Source: DATKUC01 sp964577375 (GTDB lineage: Bacteria; Spirochaetota; Spirochaetia; DSM-27196; DATKUC01). From it: 64,000 bases of DNA. This document shows, piece by piece, positions 25,547 through 34,758 of the stretch. A model generated the notes under the pieces. The model was not told where the DNA came from. It was given only the letters and a program-made list of their open reading frames with translations, and did not search any database. The DNA is taken from contig CAZNYW010000005.1 of the NCBI GenBank assembly GCA_964577375.1, forward strand, positions 1-64,000. The letters run 5' to 3'. Made by a program: the position numbers and the translations under genes. The first letter of the stretch is position 1. Each line of letters starts with the position of its first letter.

Positions 25547-27034
25547 ATGAAATTGAATCCACTCGCTGCCGGACTGGCTACCAGCAGGCAGGCCGCCCCC
25601 TTCGTAGTCTTCATCTTCGGCGTCACCGGCGACCTTACGCGGAACAAGCTCATCCCCGCCCTCTTTTCGCTCTATCTCAAGGGCTCGATCAGCCGGTTCC
25701 GCATCATCGGTTTCGCACGGCGCCCCTGGAACAAAGAAGTATTCCGGGAAAATGCCGAGAAGATGCTCGGGGACTTTCCCGATGTGGACGTGTTGGTCAA
25801 GCGCAACTTCCTCGACAGGCTCGACTATATCTCTTCCACCTTCGAAAGCGAAGAAGGCTACCGGCAGATTAACGGGCATTGTGACGGATTTGCCAACAGG
25901 CTCTACTACCTTTCCACACCACCGGACGCGTACGACGACATCATCGGCAACCTCGGCCGCCTCGGCCTTGCCGAGGAGAGCGAGGGGTATACGCGTATCG
26001 TGGTGGAAAAGCCGTTCGGCCGGGATCTGGCCACGGCGCGAGCGCTCAATGCAAGCCTCGCTGCGCACTTCCGGGAGGAGCAGATCTTCCGCATCGATCA
26101 CTACCTCGGCAAAGAGACGGTGCAGAACATCATGCTGCTGCGATTCGGAAACGGCATATTCGAACCGATCTGGAACAACCGCTACATTGACCACATCCAG
26201 ATCACAGTCGCCGAAAAAATCGGCGTGGGCACGCGGGCGAACTACTACGAACAGGCCGGGACGATTCGCGACATGGTGCAGAACCACCTCTTTCAGCTGC
26301 TTTCACTGACGACAATGGAGCCGCCGAACGATCTAGGACCCGATACGATACGCAGCGAGAAGGTGAAGATCGTTCGATCGCTCCGGCCGATCACTCACCG
26401 CCAGGTGCAGACGCAGACGGTGCGCGCGCAGTACGCACGAGGCTATGTGGACGGTGAAGAGGTTCCCGGCTACCGCGAGGAAGAGGGCGTCAGTGAGCAG
26501 TCGCGCACCGAAACTTACGTCGCAATGAAGCTGTTTCTCGATACGTGGCGGTGGGCCGGAGTCCCGATCTACGTACGGTCCGGGAAACGGCTGGCACGGC
26601 GGGTGACCGAAATATCAGTGCACTTCAAGGAGCCGCCGCTGCAGGTCTTCTACAGCTCCTATCCGGCCATGAACCGCAATATTCTCATCATGCGCATTCA
26701 GCCGGACGAGGGACTTTCGCTCAATATGAACGTGAAGGTACCAGGCCACCAGGCCGACATGCGGCCGGTCAACATGGACTTCGCCTACGGGTCGGCCTTC
26801 GGTGAGGCGGTCCCGGAGGCCTACGAGCGGCTGCTGCTCGACGCCTTTGTAGGCGATTCGACGCTGTACAATCGCCGGGACGAAATCGAAGCTTCCTGGA
26901 CTTTTATCACCCGCATCCTGCAGGGTTGGGAACGCGATCCCACCCCGCTCGCCTCCTACCTGCCCGGAAGCTCCGGGCCCGAAGAGGCCAAAATGATGAT
27001 CCAGGCCGAGGGGCGCCGATGGAGGAAGATATGA
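25547..27034 (+). CDS. zwf: glucose-6-phosphate 1-dehydrogenase
   Basis: 495-aa cytosolic NADP/NAD-dependent enzyme opening the oxidative pentose phosphate pathway. The coenzyme site is FIFGVTGDLTRNKLIPALF near residue 23, and the substrate-binding signature RIDHYLGKETVQN contains the catalytic lysine and the key aspartate and histidine. The ATG at 25547 is chosen because the family begins here; the open frame runs further 5' but is not conserved. The stop overlaps the opcA start by 4 bp (ATGA), so the two are translated together. Confidence 0.97.
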   Translation: MKLNPLAAGLATSRQAAPFVVFIFGVTGDLTRNKLIPALFSLYLKGSISRFRIIGFARRPWNKEVFRENAEKMLGDFPDVDVLVKRNFLDRLDYISSTFESEEGYRQINGHCDGFANRLYYLSTPPDAYDDIIGNLGRLGLAEESEGYTRIVVEKPFGRDLATARALNASLAAHFREEQIFRIDHYLGKETVQNIMLLRFGNGIFEPIWNNRYIDHIQITVAEKIGVGTRANYYEQAGTIRDMVQNHLFQLLSLTTMEPPNDLGPDTIRSEKVKIVRSLRPITHRQVQTQTVRAQYARGYVDGEEVPGYREEEGVSEQSRTETYVAMKLFLDTWRWAGVPIYVRSGKRLARRVTEISVHFKEPPLQVFYSSYPAMNRNILIMRIQPDEGLSLNMNVKVPGHQADMRPVNMDFAYGSAFGEAVPEAYERLLLDAFVGDSTLYNRRDEIEASWTFITRILQGWERDPTPLASYLPGSSGPEEAKMMIQAEGRRWRKI

Positions 27035-28110
27035 AAGCTCTGTTCAGTCCCCAGGAGGTCGAGCAGGAGCTGCAGATGCTGCAGCGAGAGCTCTCGCCCG
27101 CGGAGGCGCGCTCGGCTCTGTTCAATCTGGTAATCGTGAGTCGCGAGGATCTCGCGAACCCGTCGGAGGGCGCGCTCGCCTATCTTCTCGGCAAACGCGC
27201 GGCGCGGATCATCCAGATCCGGAACGTCGCCACCGGTCAGAGCACGATGAGCGTCACTGCCCGCTGTTTCCCCGACCGGCAGAACCGCGGCGTCTGCTTT
27301 CAGGAGATCAACATCGAAAACGGCACCGACAGCGCCGGGTCGGCTCCCGGCACCTGGACGCCTCTCCTGCTCCGCGATATTCCGGTCTACATACTCTGGT
27401 ACGACCGCCTGGAGGAGAACCGGGAGTACATCCGCCTCATCCGGGATCAGGCAGACAAGTTCATCGTCGATTCGCGGTGGAACGAGGTTATCGGAGAGCC
27501 GCCCGAATCGGTCTGTTCGGTGCTCGCCGAGGAGCTCCTGTCGCAAGGACAGCTGGTGTCGGACCTCGCTTGGAAGCGCGCGCTCTCCCTGCGGCGGATT
27601 ACCGCATCGCTTTTCGAGAACGACGACGATGCCATCGACCGTCTCTTCGAGATCGAGGCTGTAGAGATCGAAAGCGAGTGCGAACACGAGGCGCATCTGT
27701 ACGGGCTTTGGCTGTCGTCGCGGCTCGACTGGCAGTGGCTCGGCCGCAAACGGACGCTCAAGCAGACCGGCCGCTCGGTCTGGCACGCGCTCGACCGGTC
27801 CGACCGGCCGGTCGAGGTGCGTTTCGACCGCTGCGACTTTGGAGTTCTGGAAGAGGCCGAACGCACCACCTCGGTCCGTTTCCTCGTGCGTGAAGGCGAT
27901 CCGATCACCGTTGCCGGAACGCCGGGCGGCTGCGTCGACACCGTCGTCCCCGGGCGGAACGAAGACCGGCAGCTCCTGCTTTCACCGCGTGCGGGTGAGC
28001 TTCTTCTCGACGAGGTCGACAATATGCGAAGCGACCGGCTCTATATCGAAGCTCTCAGCCAGTATTCACGCGGACATGACGCGCCCGACTCCGTCGAACT
28101 CGGACGCTGA
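27031..28110 (+). CDS. opcA: glucose-6-phosphate dehydrogenase assembly protein OpcA
   Basis: 359-aa activator/assembly factor of glucose-6-phosphate dehydrogenase, best known from cyanobacteria and actinobacteria. Recognisable segments are LLRDIPVYILWYDRL, ADKFIVDSRWNEV, DLAWKRALSLRRITASLFE and LYGLWLSSRLDWQW, in the family order. The ATG at 27031 has GGAGGA just upstream and overlaps the zwf stop; an earlier in-frame ATG (27019) is less likely. Direct coupling to zwf supports the role. The 3' end overlaps the HAD gene by 35 bp. Confidence 0.88.
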   Translation: MKALFSPQEVEQELQMLQRELSPAEARSALFNLVIVSREDLANPSEGALAYLLGKRAARIIQIRNVATGQSTMSVTARCFPDRQNRGVCFQEINIENGTDSAGSAPGTWTPLLLRDIPVYILWYDRLEENREYIRLIRDQADKFIVDSRWNEVIGEPPESVCSVLAEELLSQGQLVSDLAWKRALSLRRITASLFENDDDAIDRLFEIEAVEIESECEHEAHLYGLWLSSRLDWQWLGRKRTLKQTGRSVWHALDRSDRPVEVRFDRCDFGVLEEAERTTSVRFLVREGDPITVAGTPGGCVDTVVPGRNEDRQLLLSPRAGELLLDEVDNMRSDRLYIEALSQYSRGHDAPDSVELGR

Positions 28111-28894
28111 ACGCCTCGCGGATGCCGCGGGCGCGCTCTGCGATCTCGACGGCACGCTCTATGTCGGAGACGAACTGATTCCGGGCGCCGTCGAGGCGAT
28201 CGATTTCCTGCGGGAACGCGGCATGCGCCTGAGGTTCCTGACAAATACCACCACGCGTTCGAGACGTTCGCTCCACCTGCATGTCCGTTCGCTCGGGCTC
28301 TCGATCGACGAGTCCGAGATTCTGAGCGCCGCCTACGCGGGGGTTCTCTACCTGCGTTCCGTGGGAAGCCCGCGGTGCAGACTCATTCTCGCAGAGGATG
28401 CCGCCTCGGACTACGCCGAGTTCCCGATAGACGAGAATGATCCGCAGGTGATCGTGCTCGGCGACATAGGACGGCGGTGGGATTATGATCTGCTCGATTC
28501 GATCTTCCGGCAGGTCGCTGCGGGTGCCCGGCTGGCCGCGCTCCACCGCAACCGCTACTTTCAGACCGCGAACGGACTCTCGCTCGACGTCGGTGCCTTC
28601 GTCGCGGCGTTGGAGTACGCCACACGGACTGAGGCGGCCGTCATCGGAAAACCCGCCGCAGACTTCTTCAATCTCGCACTCGGCGACCTCGAGCTCCCGC
28701 CTGGAAAAGTCATAATTATCGGAGACGACATCGACAACGACGTGGGCGCGGGACAGGATAGCGGCCTGACAGGAATTCTCGTAAAAACCGGCAAGTACCG
28801 GGAAAGAATGGCGGCCGCCTCCGCCGTCACCCCTATGTTCACCCTCGACTCGGTTGAAATGCTCACCTCGCTTCTCCGAAATTCACGGACATAG
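28076..28894 (+). CDS. HAD-IIA family hydrolase (HDHD2/LHPP-like)
   Basis: 272-aa phosphatase of the NagD-related class. Motif I is CDLDGTLYVGDELIPG near residue 21, motif II is FLTNTTTRSRR, and the C-terminal GDDIDNDVGAGQDSGLTGILVKTGKY completes the active site. The KYR ending is typical of the HDHD2/LHPP-like subgroup. The ATG at 28076 starts 35 bp inside opcA; the frame is open further 5' but belongs to opcA there. It is the third gene of the zwf-opcA unit, so it may act on a sugar phosphate, which is only inferred. Confidence 0.87.
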   Translation: MTRPTPSNSDAERLADAAGALCDLDGTLYVGDELIPGAVEAIDFLRERGMRLRFLTNTTTRSRRSLHLHVRSLGLSIDESEILSAAYAGVLYLRSVGSPRCRLILAEDAASDYAEFPIDENDPQVIVLGDIGRRWDYDLLDSIFRQVAAGARLAALHRNRYFQTANGLSLDVGAFVAALEYATRTEAAVIGKPAADFFNLALGDLELPPGKVIIIGDDIDNDVGAGQDSGLTGILVKTGKYRERMAAASAVTPMFTLDSVEMLTSLLRNSRT

Positions 28895-28959
28895 GGCCTC
28901 TGGATGCCGAATTCGCCCGCACAGGGCAGGAACGCCGGATGAGGCGCTCGGGAGAGTAC

Positions 28960-28988
28960 TTGCAGAGGAGGCGGTTTACTCGTATGTT
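28960..28988 (+). promoter_or_regulatory. promoter of the arg operon
   Basis: TTGCAG (28960-28965), 17-nt spacer, TATGTT (28983-28988). It lies 44 bp before argR, in the only sizeable gap upstream of the arginine genes. Confidence 0.55.
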
Positions 28989-29001
28989 TATGCCGACTAT
29001 C

Positions 29002-29015
29002 TGAATAACTATACG
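29002..29015 (+). promoter_or_regulatory. ARG-box-like operator
   Basis: TGAATAACTATACG resembles the ArgR consensus TGAATxxxxATTCA, with an intact left half and a degenerate right half. It sits about 7 bp downstream of the predicted transcription start, where bound ArgR would block initiation. This fits arginine-dependent autoregulation of argRCBD (inference). Confidence 0.45.
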
Positions 29016-29032
29016 ATCCGGAAGGTCCCTCT

Positions 29033-29509
29033 GTGAAAGAGCGTAAGCTGCGCCTCAAAGCAATAAAAAAGATCATACGGGATAATCGTATCCGCAGTCA
29101 GGAAGGCCTTCTGGGACACCTGCAGCAGCAGGGTTACTCGGTCACTCAGGCCACTCTTTCTCGGGATTTGAAGCTGCTGAAGGTCGGTAAGATATCCGAG
29201 GGAACCAACGGCTACTACTATACCCTTCCCGGTGAGGATGAGCAGCGGGAGTCGGAACGAAACTATGTGCAGGACTTCCAGCGCGGCTACGTGTCGCTCG
29301 ACTTTTCCGGCAACCTCGCGGTGGTTCGGACGCTGACCGGCCACGCCGACAGCGTGGCGATCGCGCTCGACAATCTCGGGCTGGACGATATCCTCGGCAC
29401 CGTAGCCGGCGACGACACGGTCATTGCGGTGCTTCGCGAAGGGATCGACGGCAAGGCTCTCGTGGCCCGGCTGCGGCTCAAGATTCCCGAACTCGAAGAG
29501 GAAGAGTAA
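29033..29509 (+). CDS. argR: arginine repressor ArgR
   Basis: 158-aa hexameric regulator that uses arginine as co-repressor. The N-terminal winged helix reads RLKAIKKIIRDNRIRSQEGLLGHLQQQGYSVTQATLSRDLKLLKV, with the family SQ.TLSRD recognition helix. The C-terminal oligomerisation and arginine-binding domain has NLAVVRTLTGHADSVAIALDNL and VAGDDTVIAV. The start codon is GTG with GGAAGG upstream. It heads the argR-argC-argB-argD cluster, 27 bp before argC. Confidence 0.95.
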   Translation: MKERKLRLKAIKKIIRDNRIRSQEGLLGHLQQQGYSVTQATLSRDLKLLKVGKISEGTNGYYYTLPGEDEQRESERNYVQDFQRGYVSLDFSGNLAVVRTLTGHADSVAIALDNLGLDDILGTVAGDDTVIAVLREGIDGKALVARLRLKIPELEEEE

Positions 29510-29536
29510 CCCGGATTCAGGCAGGCAGAAGACGTT

Positions 29537-30574
29537 ATGAAGGCGGCAATACTCGGCGCCACCGGCTACACCGGTCTGGTGCTCACCCGAATACTCACTG
29601 ATCATCCGGAGGTCAGCCAGATCCTTCCGGTATCCTCCTCCCGGGCCGGCACCCCGCTGCTCGAAGCCGACCCGGGCATCAGTGAGGATACACTGGCCAA
29701 ATCCACGGAGGCAGGCGGCAAGCTCATGTCGATGGATGAGCTTCTCGAGGCCGCGCCGGACGTGGTCTTCTCAGGGCTGCCCCACCTGAAGTCGGCCGAA
29801 ATCTGCGCACCCTTTTTCGGCAGGTGCCCGATCATCGATCTGTCCGCCGATTTTCGCATCAAGAGCCATGCGCTTTTCGAGAAGGCTTACGGTGTCGCCC
29901 CGCCACGACCGGATCTCCTTGACCAGGCGGTCTACGGTTTGTCCGAGTGGAACAGGAATCTCATCCGGAAGGCCGACCTCATCGCAAATCCCGGCTGTTA
30001 TCCCACGGGCACCCTCCTTCCCCTTCTGCCTTTGACCGCAGCCGGAATCATCGAACCCGAGGTCGCCGTCACCGCACTTTCGGGCATTTCGGGCGCCGGG
30101 CGCAGCGCGAAGGTGAACAATCTCTTTGTCGAACGCTCCGAGAACATGAACGCCTATTCTCCGGGAAAGACACATCGTCACGCGACGGAGATTCAGACTC
30201 AGATCGATGAGCGGTCGCCGGGTTACGACATCCTCTTCGTTCCGCACCTCATTCCAGTCAAACAGGGAATGGCGATCACCAGCGTAGTGAAGCTCAAAAC
30301 CCGCACGAGCGATGAGCAGATAGAGGCGATCTTTCGCAAATCGTACGACGGCGAGCCGTTCGTAAGAATTCAGCGGTCCGGAATTCCCGAAACCCGTCAG
30401 GTACGGAACACCAATCGCTGCGACATCGGCTGGCATCGCGACGGAAATCGACTGATACTGTTCTCCGTAATCGACAACCTTCTCAAGGGCGCTTCCGGAC
30501 AGGCTGTTCAGAACATGAACATTCGATTCGGGTATCCGGAGACCGCAGGGCTTCGCCGCACCGGCGAATTCTGA
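29537..30574 (+). CDS. argC: N-acetyl-gamma-glutamyl-phosphate reductase
   Basis: 345-aa NADPH enzyme reducing N-acetylglutamyl phosphate to the semialdehyde, third step of arginine synthesis. The Rossmann motif is GATGYTGLVL at about 7-16, and the catalytic cysteine is in NPGCYPTG near residue 153. HxxEI-type element HRHATEIQ follows. Length is normal. It is preceded by argR (27 bp) and followed by argB after 101 bp that hold a short GC-rich hairpin but no clear promoter. Confidence 0.97.
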   Translation: MKAAILGATGYTGLVLTRILTDHPEVSQILPVSSSRAGTPLLEADPGISEDTLAKSTEAGGKLMSMDELLEAAPDVVFSGLPHLKSAEICAPFFGRCPIIDLSADFRIKSHALFEKAYGVAPPRPDLLDQAVYGLSEWNRNLIRKADLIANPGCYPTGTLLPLLPLTAAGIIEPEVAVTALSGISGAGRSAKVNNLFVERSENMNAYSPGKTHRHATEIQTQIDERSPGYDILFVPHLIPVKQGMAITSVVKLKTRTSDEQIEAIFRKSYDGEPFVRIQRSGIPETRQVRNTNRCDIGWHRDGNRLILFSVIDNLLKGASGQAVQNMNIRFGYPETAGLRRTGEF

Positions 30575-30675
30575 TCTGTTTCCCGCCCGGCGCGGGAGCA
30601 AACCATCACCGACAGGATCAGGTCCCGGAGCCGGAGGGCCCTCGCCGGGTCCACCATACCTGGGGAGTTGTAAAG

Positions 30676-31449
30676 TTGGCAAAGAGCGTCATCGTTATCA
30701 AAATAGGCGGGAGACCGGCGACCGACGACGCAGGACAGCGCCTGTTCGCCGCCGAGCTTTCCGCGGCGCTCTCCCGGCACCGGATCGTAGTGGTCCACGG
30801 CGGTGGAGCCGAGGTGAGCCGCGTGAGCAGGCTCTTCGGGCTCGACCCGGTCTTCAAGGACGGAATCAGGATGACGACCCCCGAAGAGATGGACGTCGTC
30901 GACATGGTTCTCGCAGGCAAGGTCAACAAGGAGATCGTGCGCCGGTTTCACTCCTGCGGGGTACCGGCGTTCGGACTTTCGGGAGCAGACGGACCGCTGT
31001 TCACCGGGACCAGCGTCGAGCAGGTGAGCACCAACCGGACCGCGCACGTGAAAACCGTCGACCCGCGTCCGCTCGAGCTGCTGCTCGAAGGGGGCTACGT
31101 GCCGGTTGTCGCCTCGGTGTCGCAGGATGCCGACGGCTGGGGGCTCAACGTGAACGCGGATGAGGCGGCGCTGGAGACAGCGGTAGCCCTGAAGGCTGGG
31201 AAGCTGATCTACCTTTCGGACATCCCGGGCATACAGATCGGAGGAAAGACCGCAGAACGGCTCGACGAACGGCAGATCGAGCAGGCAATTGCTGCGGAAG
31301 GCATAACCGGCGGAATGATCCCCAAGGCGCGCTCGTCGGTGGCGGCTCTGAAGCGTGGCGTTTCGGAAATCGTCATCGGTGAATATCGATCCGAGGGTGA
31401 TCTGGCGAAGCTGCTCGGCGGCGGCGCCGGGACTCACATCTTTCTGTAA
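30676..31449 (+). CDS. argB: acetylglutamate kinase
   Basis: 257-aa amino-acid kinase phosphorylating N-acetylglutamate. Visible motifs are VIKIGGR (phosphate-binding lysine), VVVHGGGAEV, the NVNADEAALETAVAL substrate loop and GGMIPKARS near the C-terminus. The start codon appears to be TTG, with GGGGAG 10 nt upstream. It is shorter than arginine-sensitive ArgB enzymes, having no extra N-terminal helix, which suggests it is not feedback-inhibited (inference). It lies 11 bp before argD. Confidence 0.94.
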   Translation: MAKSVIVIKIGGRPATDDAGQRLFAAELSAALSRHRIVVVHGGGAEVSRVSRLFGLDPVFKDGIRMTTPEEMDVVDMVLAGKVNKEIVRRFHSCGVPAFGLSGADGPLFTGTSVEQVSTNRTAHVKTVDPRPLELLLEGGYVPVVASVSQDADGWGLNVNADEAALETAVALKAGKLIYLSDIPGIQIGGKTAERLDERQIEQAIAAEGITGGMIPKARSSVAALKRGVSEIVIGEYRSEGDLAKLLGGGAGTHIFL

Positions 31450-31460
31450 GGAGCAGCCCG

Positions 31461-32687
31461 ATGAACACAAAAGACGGCATGGTGCACAACCCGCCACTTC
31501 CCCGCAATTTTGCGCCCGATTTCCTCGTCCTCGAACAGGGAGAGGGGGTCTACGTATCGGACAAGGACGGCAACCGGTACCTCGATATGGGGGCGGGAAT
31601 CGCGGTGAATGCTCTCGGGTATGGGAGAGAGGATCTTGCGAAGATCGCCTACGATCAGATGCGCAAACTGATCCACACCTCCAATCTCTACACGTCGAGA
31701 CCGACGATCGAGCTGGCCAGGCGCCTTGTTTCAAGCGGTCCGTTTGCGGCAGTCCACTTCGGCAACTCCGGGACGGAGGCCAATGAGGCTGCCATCAAGT
31801 ATGCGCGCCTCTACGCCCACCGTACCCGCGGTCCCGGACATCACCGGCTGTTGTGCACCCAGAACGGATTTCACGGCCGAACGATGGGAGCACTGTCGGT
31901 GACGCCGAATGCACACTACCAGGAGCCCTTTCAGCCGCTGCTTCCGGGCGTGGAGGTGATCCCCTTCAACGATCCGGCCGCACTCGAGAAGACAATCGAC
32001 GACAGCTTCGCAGCCGTCATCGTCGAGGTCGTCCAGGGCGAGGGGGGGCTCCTCCCAATGTCGGGCGAGTTCGCCGATGCGCTCAACCGGGTCTGCTCCA
32101 GGCACGACGTGCTCGTCATCGACGACGAAGTGCAGACCGGACTCGGGCGCACCGGCTCGGTATACGCTTACGAGCAGGTCGGGCTGCGTCCGGACATTGT
32201 GACGCTGGCAAAGCCGATTGCCGCCGGCCTGCCTCTTTCGGCAACGCTGATCCCGGAAAAGATCAACAGCCTCCTGAAACCGGGGGACCATGGAACCACC
32301 TTCGGCGGGGGACCGGTGACAACCGCCGTTGCTGCGAAGGTCTGGGATACTCTCACGGCGCCGGCCTTCATCGAAGGGATCCGCTCGCGAGCCGAACACC
32401 TTACCCGGCGGCTAGAGGCGCTCCGTTCGCGCTACCCTGCTTTCGGCCCGCTTCGAGGAATTGGCCTTCTCCGCGGCATCCCGGTTGGACCGACCGAGGA
32501 GGCGGGAGCGGCGCTCGGCCCCAGTCTTCTCCAGGCCGCAAAGGAGGAGGGGGTGCTCGTCCTTCGGTCCGGAAAGAACGTGATCCGCATCGCACCGCCG
32601 CTCGTGATCGAGCCGGAGGAGATCGATGAGGGTATGGACCGTTTCGAGCGCGCCTGCAGGCGCTACTCGCACGAACTTAGCGCGTGA
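31461..32687 (+). CDS. argD: acetylornithine aminotransferase
   Basis: 408-aa PLP-dependent class III aminotransferase converting N-acetylglutamate semialdehyde to N-acetylornithine; the family may also serve lysine synthesis. The region VLVIDDEVQTGLGRTGSVYAYE precedes the PLP-lysine segment VTLAKPIAAGLPLSA, and GTFGG-type HGTTFGGGPV follows. SD AAGGAG is 8 nt upstream. It is the last arg gene here; argJ, argE and later steps are not in the window. Its stop codon lies inside the inverted repeat 32685-32728. Confidence 0.94.
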   Translation: MNTKDGMVHNPPLPRNFAPDFLVLEQGEGVYVSDKDGNRYLDMGAGIAVNALGYGREDLAKIAYDQMRKLIHTSNLYTSRPTIELARRLVSSGPFAAVHFGNSGTEANEAAIKYARLYAHRTRGPGHHRLLCTQNGFHGRTMGALSVTPNAHYQEPFQPLLPGVEVIPFNDPAALEKTIDDSFAAVIVEVVQGEGGLLPMSGEFADALNRVCSRHDVLVIDDEVQTGLGRTGSVYAYEQVGLRPDIVTLAKPIAAGLPLSATLIPEKINSLLKPGDHGTTFGGGPVTTAVAAKVWDTLTAPAFIEGIRSRAEHLTRRLEALRSRYPAFGPLRGIGLLRGIPVGPTEEAGAALGPSLLQAAKEEGVLVLRSGKNVIRIAPPLVIEPEEIDEGMDRFERACRRYSHELSA

Positions 32688-32728
32688 ATCCGGCCCTCAA
32701 CGGAGATTGAAAGCTGTGGCCGGATTCA
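32685..32728. repeat. 11-bp inverted repeat at the end of argD
   Basis: TGAATCCGGCC (32685-32695) and GGCCGGATTCA (32718-32728) form a perfect 11-bp stem with a 22-nt loop; the first three bases are the argD stop codon. No T-run follows on the plus strand, so it is either a U-less terminator, an mRNA 3' stabiliser or a site between argD and the diguanylate cyclase gene. Confidence 0.6.
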
Positions 32729-32759
32729 GGAAAAACTAATACACTTTAGGGACTGATAG

Positions 32760-34685
32760 ATGGGAGGGGAAGTCGGCTTGCATCGTCAGGGAGCGGGTAA
32801 TCAGCTGCGTGGAAAGAGACTCCGGTCGGCGTCGGGGCGTTATGCGCTCGCGCTCGGAGTCTGCGCACTATTTGCGGCGTTCCTCGCCCCGCTGCCGCTC
32901 GCTGCTCAGGGGCCCGATGCGAAGGCGGCTCCGCCGAAAGCGGTCGACGGACGGATCGATCTGACGGGGTGGGACCTCGATACGCGCGGCCCGTTGGCTC
33001 TCGACGGTACCTGGCTCCTCGAATGGCACCGGTTTTCCGTATCCGGTGCTGCCGGCTCGCAGGGGGCGGGCTCATCCCCGACTCTGCCCGCGAAGGTTCC
33101 GTCAATCTGGAACAGCTACAGGATTCCGACCGGCGGCGACGATACTGGTGTTTCGCCCGGCGGCGCACAATCGCTTCCCGCGTTCGGCTTCGGCACATTC
33201 CGGCTGCACGTCGTCCTTCCCCGGCTCTATCCATCAATCAGCCTCGAGCTCTCCGGCGTGTGCACCTCGTACGAGCTCTACGTGAACGGAAAGAAGCTCG
33301 AAAGCTCAGGACGCATTGCTGCCGACGCCGCCGGACAGATTCCGATGGTGACCGACCGCGTGGTGACCTTCGCGCCAGCTTCGCGCCGGCTCGACATCGA
33401 CATCGAGGTTTCCAACTATGTGCACCGTGTCGGCGGGCTGACCCACCCGATCTACCTCGGGACCGGCACCGCCCTTGTAGAACGGCACGCACGCGGCCGG
33501 GAGCTCGACTTCCTGCTCATCGGCGCGTTCGCCGTGATGGGGCTCTATCACCTCGCGCTCTTTCTCCTTCGCCGTCAGGAGCATTCGCTGCTCTACTTCG
33601 GCATCTTCTGTCTGCTGACGGTCGTTCGCATCTACGTGACGAGCGCGTATTCGGAACCGCCCTTCGGCGGCGGAGTCAGCTGGCACTGGCTGATGCGAAT
33701 CGAATACATGACGCTCACCATCGGCTTTCCTGTCTTTCTTCTGTACGTCCACGCGCTCTATCGCAAGGAGTTCCACCGCCGGGTCCGGGATGTGATCATT
33801 GCCCTGAGCGGGCTTTACACGATCCTGGTTCTTATCGCTCCGGCAATAGTCTATGGGCGTCTCCTCATTCTGTTCCAGGCGGTGATCCTCGCGAGCTCGG
33901 CCTATGTCTACTGGGTGCTTTTCAGGGCTATCAAACGAAGAAGATCAAGCGCGAAGATTTTTATCGCAGGATACACAATCTTCTTTCTCGGTGTTTTCAA
34001 CGATATCCTGGTAAACAACCGCCTGATCGGGACAGGGTACATCTTTCCCATCGCCCTCTTTGCCTTCATCTTTTTTCAGGCGGTGCTCCTCGGCACCAGG
34101 TTTGCGCGGGTATATCGACAGGTCGAATATCTGACGCGGCTTCAAAGTCAGCTCCGGACGGCCAACCAGAGCCTTCGCGAGCTCTCCTACGTGGATTCCC
34201 TGACGTCAGTGGCGAACCGGCGCCACTTCGACGAGTTCATCCGGCAGGAGTGGGCCCGTGGCGTACGGAACAAGACGCCGCTGTCGCTTCTGATGGTCGA
34301 TATTGACTCGTTCAAATCCTACAATGACAACTACGGTCATCAGGCAGGAGATGAAGCGCTGCGCAGGGTCGCTGCCGAGCTCTCGCGCGCAGTGCGCCGG
34401 CAGGTCGACTTCCTTGCCCGCTACGGCGGAGAGGAGTTCGTAGTGGTGCTGCCTAACACCACCGCGAAAGGTGCGACTCGCGTAGCCGAAAAACTGCGCT
34501 CTTCGGTGCAGGCACTCCACATCCCGCATGCCTATTCGGGCGTCGCTTCGGTTCTCACAATAAGCATCGGGGTGGCCTCCGAGCAGCCGAACGAGCTGGG
34601 ACCCATCGGCCACCTGGTCGACTCTGCAGACCGCGCACTGTACCGGGCAAAACAGCGTGGCAAGAACTGCGTCGCGTCCCTGTAA
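32760..34685 (+). CDS. 7TM-DISM receptor with GGDEF diguanylate cyclase domain
   Basis: 641-aa membrane signalling protein. A basic N-terminus and hydrophobic stretch (about 27-49) act as signal peptide. An extracytoplasmic beta domain of the DISM extracellular type follows (to about 240), then seven TM helices (about 255-450), a short coiled coil and a GGDEF domain. The active site is GGEEF at 556-560, with an inhibitory I-site RQVD at 547-550, five residues upstream as expected, so it should make cyclic di-GMP with product inhibition. A TTG at 32778 behind GGGAGGGG is an alternative start. It lies between argD and pgi. Confidence 0.92.
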   Translation: MGGEVGLHRQGAGNQLRGKRLRSASGRYALALGVCALFAAFLAPLPLAAQGPDAKAAPPKAVDGRIDLTGWDLDTRGPLALDGTWLLEWHRFSVSGAAGSQGAGSSPTLPAKVPSIWNSYRIPTGGDDTGVSPGGAQSLPAFGFGTFRLHVVLPRLYPSISLELSGVCTSYELYVNGKKLESSGRIAADAAGQIPMVTDRVVTFAPASRRLDIDIEVSNYVHRVGGLTHPIYLGTGTALVERHARGRELDFLLIGAFAVMGLYHLALFLLRRQEHSLLYFGIFCLLTVVRIYVTSAYSEPPFGGGVSWHWLMRIEYMTLTIGFPVFLLYVHALYRKEFHRRVRDVIIALSGLYTILVLIAPAIVYGRLLILFQAVILASSAYVYWVLFRAIKRRRSSAKIFIAGYTIFFLGVFNDILVNNRLIGTGYIFPIALFAFIFFQAVLLGTRFARVYRQVEYLTRLQSQLRTANQSLRELSYVDSLTSVANRRHFDEFIRQEWARGVRNKTPLSLLMVDIDSFKSYNDNYGHQAGDEALRRVAAELSRAVRRQVDFLARYGGEEFVVVLPNTTAKGATRVAEKLRSSVQALHIPHAYSGVASVLTISIGVASEQPNELGPIGHLVDSADRALYRAKQRGKNCVASL

Positions 34686-34758
34686 CGAACCTCCGGTCCC
34701 CTGCAGACCTGCCCGTCACTGAGCGCAGCTTGACTTCGAACTGAAAGGAAAGCACATT

